A DNA stretch of 64,000 bases, taken from assembly GCA_017562135.1 (NCBI GenBank), contig QEYB01001430.1, positions 518,501 through 582,500 of the forward strand. The letters are read 5' to 3'. The first letter of the stretch is position 1; each line of letters begins with the position of its first letter. Below the pieces are notes generated by a model that saw only the letters and a program-made list of their open reading frames with translations, was not told the DNA's origin and searched no databases. Positions 1-10,578 of this stretch are shown piece after piece. The position numbers and the translations under genes were made by a program. Source of the stretch: Dipylidium caninum. Its lineage: Eukaryota > Platyhelminthes > Cestoda > Cyclophyllidea > Dipylidiidae.

Positions 1-246
1 CGTGCACGTTCAGTCGAATCAGCGGTACCGCGACTATTCTGGCAGTTATTTGGACCCGGTGTATTGCTATAAAGGTCAATAATTTATCTCTTCGTCCTTG
101 TTCCGTTGAATGATCAAGAAGGTGGATGGAGGGGGGATGGCAAGAGACCGCATTGGGTATGTGAAGCGCGCGGATCCTTTAGAACCAGTAATATTTTTGC
201 CCTTCATCCCCTCTCCGAAGTGAGGCCGTTTCCTCCTGGTCATCAG

Positions 247-3200
247 GAACGGGAGCCGCAGGAATCGTCGGTGCCCTGGTCTACGCCTCGATGACGTCTG
301 TCCTCTCGCCTGAGGTTACTCTCCTCGCCATCACCTTCGTCCCGGTGGTCATGGTCTGCACGTGAGTCATGAGTTCGGTGCGTCTGTTGTTTCGACTACT
401 ATAAATCAGTCACTGTGTGGAATATCAACCCTGAGGTGCGAATGTAGGGGGTAAACCACTCTTCCCCGACGTTGCTCGTCGTGGAGTCCGACGAATTCGC
501 AGCCTTGACCTCCTCGTCGGTTGCATTGATGAAACTGTGCTTAGCACCAACTTCTCCCACTTCCAGGCCCGCTGTTTAACAGAATGCCCAACTGGGGTCA
601 GTTTCACCCAACCCTTTGTTCTAAATGGTCTCTCCGTCGCCTTGTTCTTGGTCTGCTGCCGCTCAACCATTCGTCGGGGGGCAGATGTATGTGAGGCATA
701 ACAGTGAACATTCGCCGATTGCCCAAAGTTATATGACACATCACACGACAAATACTTCATTATAAGCATACAGAGTTTGGATTGATTATCATAAATGACT
801 GTGTTTTCGCACCCTCTTTCGACATGTGGACCCAACAGTTGGGTCTACGTCCGGAGAATTGAAATGTCATTTTCTTTTCAAGTATTATCCACTCGATTTT
901 CTCTCAGAAAGATCCTCGCTCGAACTTTCTGCTTGGTAGGAGCCTTTTGTAGCACAGCAAGCCTCCAAAACATGGCCTAATCGTCTTTTACCTCCTCCTC
1001 CTCCTCCTTGTTGGGAAAGTCAGCGATTGTCTCGTCTTCACTTGTTTAAGCCCTCCAACTTTCAGCTAACGTCAACCGCTCCTCATTTCTGCCAGGACCT
1101 ATTTCGTCCGTCTTTATTCTGCTCGCCGGTCCGCAATGGCACCTGGCATCATAATAATGAGGTTCCCGCTCGTCCGCCTTGGCCAGTTCAAGCGGCGTGT
1201 GGCACTCAGCGATCGACACTGACAACCCTATCCTATCCGACTTCTGGGCATCACCACCCCTCACCTGCCTTACTTCTCCTCAAGGGAACGTGGGATTCTA
1301 ATTGTTCACCTTCGATGACCATATTAGGAAGAGGATGGGGTGGAAAAAACCTTGTGTTAGTAAATTTTGTAGGACTAGGTTGCCTGGACTTCGTCATTTC
1401 AGTGCCCCGCGGTGTTCGACGCAACCTGCGCCCTGACCAGCTGCTCGCAGTTTATGGGCTTTGGCTCCATCGGGCAATGGATGAGTCCGGCTTAAGTGAC
1501 TGGCAAATAAGAAAATCATGCAGGGCTTCACGCTCGAGCGAGTGGGAGCAGGGCGTGGGCGTTTTCTCCCACCTCCCACCGTCTACTTCACAGCCCAGAT
1601 TCCCTTGGAGTTGCCGGTGACTGGCCGTTCCCCTCCAAATACCACAACTTATGCTCGGCACGAGGGCAACTCGCGCACGTTGTAGTATAATGGGGGGAGC
1701 TGATTCTCGGGGGCGGTCCTCGGACGTCTCCGCGTCCTGCTTCACCGGGACGCTCGCGTTCCGCCGCCGCGCCGTTGCTCCTCGCGGGGCCACTTCTCAG
1801 CGGACTGGCAGCAGGACGCGCGGACCTCTCACTGCACTGAAGGCTGTCGCCATGACGACATTCCCTCGTTGTCCCTGAAATTTAAACGGCTACTCCACTG
1901 GAATGTGACCATTTTATCTTTGGACTCGGCACGACGACTTGAAGGAGATTTACAGAAGTCTCGCGGATAAAGAATGAATCTCTGAGGAATTTTCTACGCT
2001 TGTAAAAGCGATGTTATTATAATTTCTCAATTGATTTTTCTTCTTTTTTCTACTTTAGATACTTTGCAGTCCTGAAAAGGCCAAACAGCCCCATATTCCG
2101 AGCTTCTTGCAGTCACCTCTGCTGGAATCGTGTGACCCAATTTACACGCCTGCCCAACAGCCCCTGGGAAGTAGCTGATGAAGCCACTGGCAAGTAATTT
2201 CCGCTCTCTGTCGGTCACTCCACGGTTTTTCTAAGTAACATGCTCTCTTTTTATACTTTGCTTGAAGAATATGCAGATGATGAAATGCAACCGTTGAATG
2301 GACGCGAGGAGGAGGGGGCACCCTCTGCCCAAATTTCGCCCAATTGGACGGTGAAGAAACAAATCATTCGGGTGAGTGAATCTCTGGCGTACCATTTTTA
2401 AACACGGTAAACACGCCTTTAACTGCAGTTGTGATTACATTCACCTCGGGTGTAGGGGCTTTGGTTTTCGCACGTACGCGTGTCAACTGCCCCACTCTTG
2501 GCACCAACAGGCTGAACTAGTTGTCCACTGCTCCCCTCCGTCTCGCCAGTCGCCTTGCCACTTTTGTCGAGCGTCCTGAAGTCGTCACCTCATCGCTTCG
2601 GTGCGGGAGGAAGGCGTTATTTTGACGCGTGGAGGGACTGCTGGGCTGTAGGAGCTCTGGCAAAGCTTGAAGAAGCTTCTTGGGCGAATAAGCACTTGAA
2701 TTAAGACTGAAACAATTCACAGTATTTCAGTCAGCTTCCATCCACGCAGTGTGCATTGATGCAGGCCGGTGGGAGACACAAAAGGCGGGGCAGCACACAG
2801 ACGTCGGACTGCTAATGAATGAACTTCCCTCCTCTTCTGTCCTTTTCTTTGCACAGAAAATCTTTCCGCTCGCCTTCTTCCTCACCCTCGTGTACTTCTT
2901 CGAATACCTCATCAATCAGGCACTGGTAAGCGCCTCGCTGAATCAAACGCACCCCTGTTGTGGCGATCGCGGGAGACGTGAGTCCGCAGATTATGCTTGG
3001 TGGGGGGATAACAGAGGTGTTGGAAGAGGCGATGAACACACTAGCCTCAACTCGTAGGTCGTGCGATGGTGTCAACACCTTCGGTGTCACAGCGTTGTGG
3101 CGAGATTTTCTTGTTGCACGCACACCCTCCGACTGGGGCAGAGTCAAAATGACAAGTAGAAGTAGAAGTGCGTCATTTGGATGAAAGAGGACTTGGACAA

Positions 3201-5083
3201 GGAACAGGCCGGAGAGCGGCGGAGAACAATGGGGAAACCGCGTTGTGTCGCCTTCGTCCGCCTCCTTTTTACACCGCGGCTCGCCTCTTTTCGGACGCCA
3301 TCGTTTCGGTCTACTGAACCGCCCCTTCTTTCTATTTCAGTATGAATTAATCTACATCAAGAACGCCGGAATGAGTCGCACCCAACAGTATAGGTGGTGA
3401 GTTGGGTGGTGTTTGTCCAACTTCTCCCTGACTCCCTCCATTAGTGCTTCACCTCACCTCTTGTGCCTTCTGGTCGTGCGCCTCCTGTGATCGGTTTGAC
3501 TCCCGACGTGCTTCGCACATGTCGAACCACCTCAGCACGGATTTTACCCCGATTTTTGATTCCGACGAGAGTGGAACTGCACCGTTCCGCAGAGACAAGT
3601 CACTCACTCGCCGGGGAGACCCCGCTTTCTCCCCCCCCACCAACGCCCACGGACACACACGCGCGCACCCTGCGGGCGGCGGGGCGGGGTGACGCTCCCC
3701 TCTTTCACCGACCGACAGCGTTTAGTGGTCAGTCGCTTTGACGGGCGAAAGCGAGCATGAAATCTCAGAACATAGTTGAAAAGTTGTCGAAGTCTTTCCT
3801 CGCCCGCAGTTTTCTTGACCTCATTTCGCGAAAATTGCAAGTGAACAAGAGTGTTCCCGCCTTTTCTAAAATCTTCAGGTTCCAATTCACCTACCAATGC
3901 GGTGTCTTCGTTTCGCGCTCCTCCCTCAAATTGTTCCGCATCAGGTCGACTTGGATTCTGGCCCTTCTGCAGGCAAGTCGCCCTCCCCTCATTCCATAAT
4001 TTGGCCGAAAACGTTGAATGCTCAACGCACCATCGCAATTGTAGTGTGAGGCTTTAGCAGACGCGAGTTCCATTGACTGAGAAGTGCGTTTGCTTCGTGC
4101 AGTTCATCATTCTGTTCCGTCTGAAAGTATCGGGTAGAGACGGCGAAGCGCCCGTAGGCCGGCAGTCGGATGCAACTGCTTTTCTGTCCGGCTTGTTCCC
4201 CGAGCACGAGGCCAAATGGCAGCCAGACTGGTCGGCCACCCACCGTCGACACGGTTGAAGGCGAAAGGTTAAAAGGCTTCGCAGTATGAACATCTTTCTC
4301 CCACTGCGGTGCATTGGCACTAGTGTGGGTGGGAAAAGGTCATTTAGGAGGCACGCCTTTTCCGCTTAGATCCTAAATCGCTCGTTTCATCGCGTTTTTG
4401 CCATTCGACGCCTTGACAGTGCGGTGACGGGGGTTAATGGAAATAAGTCGCAAAATTTTCCCATTAACTGGGCCAATTATCCCCAGTGGATGTGTCGAGA
4501 AGCACCGGAAGGGAGAGGGGAAGAGCAGAAGAGTACGTCAGTTGGCCACATCTTTCTTTTTCAGGGTCTAAATTTCGTTCTCTTCCTGGAACAAGTCCTC
4601 GCGCCGTACATTGACAAGGTTGGAGTCATCTTTGCGTTAATCGCCTACGAAGGCGTCCTGGGGGGTCTCTCCTATGTCAACACCTTCCACCGCGTCCTCA
4701 CGACGGTATGTCGACCCTGCCTTTGTGCCTCCGCTGATTCGTCCCTCTGCACCGTCTAGATGTTCCATGCGAGACGAGGTGCGAGCTGCCCTCTGGTTCA
4801 GTCGGTCTGACATCTCCTTTTGTGTGGAGGCCACACTAACAACAAATCTTGAGATACCACGCACTCTGTCTTCCTGTGAAGGAGTTTTTCAAAAACCACT
4901 CACAAGAGGCACTCCATCATCACCTCCTCCGTTTTATTTTAGAGCGACGCGAATACGCGGGAGTACAGCATGTCTGTCGCCGCCTTCTCTGACGCCTTCG
5001 GCATCACCTGTGCGGCGTTTGTAGCAATTCCATTGCACAACTGCCTCTGCCACTACGTGTCAAGTCCTTCAAGCCCCACCTAA
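247..5083 (+). CDS. CLN3: Battenin (CLN3) endolysosomal membrane protein, 3' eight exons; 5' end outside window
   Basis: Exons as read: 247-361, 2059-2193, 2236-2371, 2857-2925, 3341-3396, 3879-3972, 4565-4705 and 4943-5083 (stop TAA 5081-5083). All phases agree, giving about 294 residues. Family-typical blocks appear in order: GTGAAGIVGALVY, the TM block FFLTLVYFFEYLINQAL, QQYRW, the strongly conserved CGVFVSRSSLK..RIRSTWILALLQ stretch, YEGVLGGLSYVNTFHRV, and SDAFGITCAAFVAIPLHNCLC near the C-terminus. CLN3 proteins are polytopic, fully or largely alpha-helical membrane proteins of endosomes and lysosomes; loss causes juvenile Batten disease in humans. The acidic loop (EEYADDEMQPL) lies where vertebrate CLN3 has its acidic/dileucine sorting motif. 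The N-terminal half (roughly the first 200 residues of the human protein) must lie left of position 1. The C-terminus runs past the last conserved cysteine (CHYVSSPSSPT), so it lacks the terminal CaaX box of vertebrate CLN3. Confidence 0.93.
2194..2235 (+). other. 42-nt mini-intron in CLN3
   Basis: It begins GTAATT and ends TTTTTCTAAG. Without removal the frame hits TAA at the donor. With removal, frame 2 continues through the acidic loop and joins the following TM-containing exon in phase. It is far shorter than the other CLN3 introns seen here (237-1697 nt). Confidence 0.7.
3973..4564 (+). other. GC-AG intron in CLN3
   Basis: The upstream exon ends ...CTT CTG CAG and is followed directly by GCAAGT. 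The downstream exon starts GGT CTA AAT after TTTTTCAG. The CAG/GCAAGT donor matches the strong consensus typical of the minor GC-AG class, and the phase (0) and the protein alignment (ILALLQ then GLNFVLF) both require this junction. A GT at 3977-3978 exists, but it would add residues and break the phase. Confidence 0.75.
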
Positions 5084-5949
5084 CCTCCCTTCTTCCTCAA
5101 TAACTTGATGACTTGCAGTACGCGTCTCCTGGTAGACTTAGGCGGGACGACGTACCACGCCGGAGAGGTCGACAATTGGAAGAGGGCTGCTCCATGGGTG
5201 CAATCAGCCGTATATTTTACCACATTTTGAGACCTCGAGTCGTGATTCCCTCCCACATAATGGCAGATTGATGTCACGTTACTACACACATCATCGTTCA
5301 GATGCAGAGAATCTGCCACTTTGAGCGGTCTCAAGACCTTTTGACAGCCTTGGCCGAGTAGTAAACCGCAAAGGAGTAGAAAAAGTGCGGTTTATGGAGA
5401 GAAGAAGGTTTGGGAGTCTGGTCGTCGCCCTTACCTGAGAGGGATTTGCCACTCGCCTCCCCCTCCCATTCCCCTGCCCACAAGCGAGGCAGAAAGAACG
5501 CAGGCGCGGTGCAACGATGTATTTCTCGTAAGAGTATTCCAAAGATCATGAAGACGGTGGTGATGTCGATTGTGTGGGCCCCCTCGAGGCAGCGCAGTTC
5601 TCGAAGCTCAAGTCCGATAGAATTGGGGTGGGCAATTTGTCTCGGGTCACTGGACGTAGCATGTGGCGCCCGAAGGGCTGAAGAGACAAGGACGGGTTTA
5701 ACGGAAAAGCGGATAGGGGAGGCACTCAGCGAACAACCGTATCCCCTTTGGGCAGGTCATCCACAAGAACGCTAGGCACAGGTGCGCGCCAACGAGTCAG
5801 GAGTGCATCCTCGACTCCACCACCACAACATGGTCTTGGAACGAAATACTCCTGTCCAGCACGCCATGGAGACGTCACGATAACAACCACTAAATATGGC
5901 GACCGCCTAACTCGACAATCGTGCTCAGTGGGATCTCTACTCGTTAGCA
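5084..5949. other. Intergenic spacer between convergent CLN3 and MTFR-family genes
   Basis: About 0.87 kb separates the two stop codons, so it must contain both 3' UTRs. No canonical AATAAA was noticed on either strand close to the stops. Short ORFs exist on both strands (5410-5775 +, 5726-6019 -), but they match nothing I recognise. Confidence 0.6.
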
Positions 5950-8900
5950 TCAAGATAGACCTCGACATTGACATACCGGCATCTTGGAGGGAGGGCCAGA
6001 AGCACTGGGGGTGGGCCAACCCCTCGAGCCAACGCTGTCAGGTGGCGCAGCACTCTGCGCCCCTCCATGGCGAATACGATGGAGTGTGGGGGTTTGGAAG
6101 GCCGTCTCGGGGGGCGGTGTGAAATCATTCTCCTTGTTCGCCTCGTGATTGATTTCGCGGCTGGGACTCTCCGGACTGTCCAACTCGTAGCGCGCATTGG
6201 CGAACTTCGCCTTCAGTGCGCGGGAAATCAGTTCGACGGGGTCCATGCGGCTAAGGGTGACGAACGGGCCGATGAAAGTGGCTGCCACTGCGTGTTAACA
6301 GACTGTCGCGGGTGAGTACGACGTGCGCTACTTCATGTCAGACAACAGTCCCTCCTTGGTGTTTCAAGTGGACTTCTTACCTTCCCCTCTTTTCGAATTT
6401 AAAATAACAGCGTGAGTTAAACACACCATTTGACACCAAGAAAGGGAGCGATTTTCCTCACCTGACATCGATGTCGTCATCCCGGATGGGTGTTCCGCCA
6501 GCAGAGCGACGCACGGCACGTAGCTTGATGGAGCCGGAGGTGAGCTCCCTCAAGACCTGAGACATGTCACCAGCAACCGTCGACTGTAGCCGCTTCGGCG
6601 GATTGAGGCCCTAGCGAAAAATAGACGAGGGGATTTTACTCCCCAGGACGACGCCACACAGTGGCCTGGGCAGGCACTCGGACTACTTTTGAGCGCCTAA
6701 GCTTGTTATTGCAATTCACGAATTGTCTCTTCCACCAAGATAAAAATAACCCAGCACAGTGGATAAGAGGAGAAGTCGGCGGCACCCAAGGAACCTCGCG
6801 GTTGGGACTCCTTAAAATTAGCCCAAAGCCCTTCAGACGAGGCAACCTAATCTGCCACTCTCTTGGGCTCACCACCTATCTGGTCGCGTCTGGACGGGCC
6901 AGTACAGGCGTTGATGAAGGAAACCATAGAAGGCACCACTCCAGCAAATCTGTTATCTGCCCCTCCTCTCCCTCCTTCCTTATCCCCCTAACTTGGACGC
7001 CAAACTTAATAATCGTGTTAAGTCCCCACTCCTTCTCTTTCCCTAGAGTTATTTGAATAAGGAAATACACTAAGTGTAATATGCATAGCCTGAGTCTAAT
7101 TGCTAACATTTTTTCCTCTCTTGCCTCCTGTCTGCCACATATGCTATTATAATGCCTGAAAAGGTAGTTTTATCCACATCGCCGACAGAACTACCCTGCG
7201 ACCTCAGGCAGTCTCCTCCGCTCCAAGTGCCAACGAGTGGAGGCACAACCGCAGAGACCGACGAAGTGACATTTCAACAAGGCACTTAATTTGGGGGATC
7301 ACGCGTGTTGAATTTAATGAGGGAGGATGAGTGGAGAGAGCAGCTACTTCTCTCGGTGTTTCACAAGGGCATTTATGTTACTCCCTCAAACAGCAATTTC
7401 TCGATCGCATATACTACGTGTGATGCACAAATTTAAATAAAAACAACAATCTGGATGGGATAGAAGCAGGGATGAGGTGAAGCCAATACTCATCCCCTTG
7501 ATAACACCTCAAACAACAAAACAATACGCCTTTCCAGGAAATGAGAAACAAAATAAATCAATTAGGAACTACCTAAAAAGCGAGCATTATTTTTCTCTCT
7601 TCCCTCACTAGCCTATTTCACGAAACAAACCTTCCCCATGGGCTGTTAAACTCCAATTGAGTCCACTCGGTTCTCCCCAGCCAATGTCTAATATTCACAA
7701 TGGCTCGCAATACCCTCTTTTCCAACAGCTTTGTTCGCCAATCCAAGAGTGGCGGCGGCGGCGGCGGCGGCGGTGGTGGTGGTGGTGGTGGCGGAGGAGG
7801 AGCAAATCCTTCTAATATTGGAGTCGACGGCGGCGGAGCAAAAACACTCGAGGAAGTCGTTTCCACAACTCCCGAGTCGCTCAACCCCTCGTCCATGCAA
7901 GTAGACATCGCATTCTTCATGGAGGCGATGTTGATCACATGATAGGACTGCTCTGTCGGTGCTGACACCTCGTTATCAACCCGCGCCGTAGTGGGGAATC
8001 CGAGGCGATCGCGCTCCTGTTGGAACACTAGCCGAGCCAACTGAGTTCGAAGTTGGGCCAACTCCTTCTCCAAATTCGCGATCCTCTCAGCGTCTGTGGA
8101 CGCTGCACGCGTTAGATAGGAAAGTGATGAATGGTAAACATAACTGTTGCCAATTTCACAACAGACGCAATTCTACAAGGTATTAGACTCAGGTTTGAGT
8201 ATCATACCTTCCTTGCAGGCTCGGGCGCCACACACCAAACACAAATGCTGGAAATTTACAACACTCCATAATTAATTACAGAAAAGCTAACAACGTAGCA
8301 TTACCGGCCAAGCAATAGCTTTATTGACAGGTTAAAAGTAGGGCCTCTACCACTGTCAGAATACAGAGGCTCGGGCAAAGAGATGAGTGGAATTAGGACA
8401 AATGGCTCACAATCCCAGTATTTTTTGTCCTTGAAACAGAAGGACGAAAGAACTTAGTTTACCTTTTCTCCATCAAAAGACCATGCCTTCTGCTGGGTAA
8501 AAGGCTTACTTCCTCGGTTTCATCTCACGCCAACTCATTAACCGGCAAAATCTAAGAAAACCCTTGGCTGTATCAGTCTTTCGATATGCCTCAGTAACCA
8601 ATAACGGTGTTCTCAAAATAAGTAGATGAAATGAAACGAAAAAGGGGACAAATTGTACATTCCCTACCAGGCGCTACATCCACGGTGGCTGCGTTTTTAG
8701 CCGCCGCTTGTGAGACGGAATCGTCAGCCAACAGCGCTGAAGATGATGACGGCTGAGTTCCACAGTCTTCTGCTTCGGAAACTGAGGGGCTCTCTGGTGG
8801 CAGACCATAAAATTGGATCGATTGAGCCAACCATGCTTCACACCGGTCGCAGATTCGTCGATATCGTCTCCCGCCAACTTCCGGGTGCTCAAAAAACGTG

Positions 8901-10578
8901 ACTTCCGTCCCTTCTGATCCCTCGCCTCGATACTCTTCGAACGCTCCACGATCCAAATCGAAGGCAAAAATAGCTGGTGGACGAGACTGGGCCAGTGTTT
9001 TAGGAAGGATATTCGTAGATGGCAGAGCACCGACGTATTGAACAGTGACAGGTGGGAGGTCGGCGGTCACCGAGTCCAACCGCGAGGGTTCGGGGTTTGA
9101 AATGGTAGAAGTACTAAGGGGTCCATTCATGAGAATCAGACTGAGTTGGGAGGAATAACACTCCAGACTGTAACTCGTAGGACTGGACTCGTCCACCTGC
9201 GCAGTACATATTTAACTAAGCTTAAGTTGTCCTGGTCATCGTCAAAAGAAATCAATCAAAAGATTAGAAGCGTTTGTGTCGCAGAAAATCTTCGCCGTTA
9301 GCATGCAGGGTTAGGCCGCTCGAGACAATAATTACCAACATTACTATAACGGGCATGTATAAAAACTATTAAAACGACCTAGTCTGAGATATAAATACAG
9401 TATATTTGTTCCTCGGAACATCGCATGCGAGTATTTTTTGTTTTATTAAGAAAGCGTACTGCAATGGTCGAAACCAATCAAATTTCCAGTACTAGTCTTG
9501 ACACCCAGCGTGCATATAATGTGTGACCTGGTTAAGTCATAATTTCCTTACTTTAAATCAGAATACTAGAAACACGGATCATGAAAACGCATACGCGGTG
9601 ACGCTGAGTAAAAGAGAGTTTGTGAAATATGGCAAGAGAACGTCCGTCACATATTTACGGAAGGCATTAAGGGAATCATAGAATGGCAAATCCGCAAAAG
9701 TAACAAGAGTTACAGTGTCTGACAGACAGTGATTTACAGTCGCAAACCCACATGCACAGATAATATGCCTGTGACAATATACCTCCATATGAATAGGCTA
9801 ATGGGTAGACAGCGAATCAGATTAAAAGGTCTAATCATAAGTTCTTCTTTTTAGCGGCGGTAGAACAACAAAAAAGTGGGGCTTCGATAATACGTCTCAA
9901 GTATTGGCATCGTTTACGCGATCTTAAGTGACTGATCACATTCCCTCTCCAAAATTTAGAGGTGAACGTTTCATACTATCATCCACAGTGCCTTTGAGAT
10001 TTGCACGTCTAAATTAATAAGTAGATAATCAATCATCAACCTGGACGCTATTATGACTAAAATCGACTAGTAGTGGTTTGAATTTATTACCGTCTAATAT
10101 TCCCTAAATACCCTAGAATCCACAATCCACCACGATGTTTGTTTATATATTTGTATATAATAGTTAATTGTGCTTTTATATGTGTTTACTCATCGTCTTG
10201 GATATATGAATAGTAAAATCACTAGGCAATGCTATTCAAATCAAGGATTGGTTCCCGTAATCATTGAATTTGCAGTTGTGTTTCAGTAGACGGTTTGAAT
10301 CCGAAGATAAGCGTCGGCGTAATAAGAGAATTTTGTTTGAGTTAGCAAATGACCCATATTTAACATACTGGAGTAGTTCAGTAGTCATTTCGCAAAAAAA
10401 TAATGAACTAGAAACGTTATGATGAACTCACCTCAGAGATGGAGTCGTTTTGGGCAACATAAAATTGGGCATTTCTTTCCAGTATTTCGGCGGATATTGG
10501 TAACCGTGGCGCAGGAGTGTGAACGGGAAAGCATCTGACTAACTTCCTTAGTGAAAAAACGGATCGGATGTCGTAAAA
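5950..10578 (-). CDS. MTFR: Mitochondrial fission regulator family protein (MTFR1/MTFR2/MTFR1L-like), first exon(s) not located
   Basis: Minus-strand exons as read: 10578-10432, 9196-8668, 8093-7714, 6610-6462 and 6250-5950 (stop 5952-5950); 501 residues with agreeing phases. Family hallmarks in order: a coiled coil ERIANLEKELAQLRTQLARL (as in vertebrate ALENELAALRAQIAKIV), a run of about 17 prolines, then LLDWRTKLLEKR. Next comes DMSQVLRELTSGSIKLRAVRR followed by SAGGTPIRDDD (as in MTFR LKDMNKVKLRAVERSPGG), then RMDPVELISRALKAKFANAR (as in DPAALIAEALKKKFAYR) and a NKENDFTPPPE tail. MTFR proteins act at mitochondria and promote or modulate fission. The most upstream exon (SVFSLRKLVRCFPVHTPAPR) only loosely resembles the family's N-terminal SIVRKIG..L block and is the least certain. 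The final about 45 residues look family-unlike and could be mis-extended. Confidence 0.88.
7750..7803 (-). repeat. GGC/GGT trinucleotide repeat encoding polyproline in MTFR-family gene
   Basis: On the plus strand this is (GGC)n(GGT)n(GGA)n; read on the minus strand it is CCN codons giving the proline run after EGFA. A proline run at this point is normal for the MTFR family. The nearly pure repeat suggests recent length change. Confidence 0.85.

Noticed and set aside
1..246. An earlier CLN3 exon at the left edge
   Set aside because: No frame there encodes the conserved block that precedes GTGAAG in CLN3; the sequence reads as intron.
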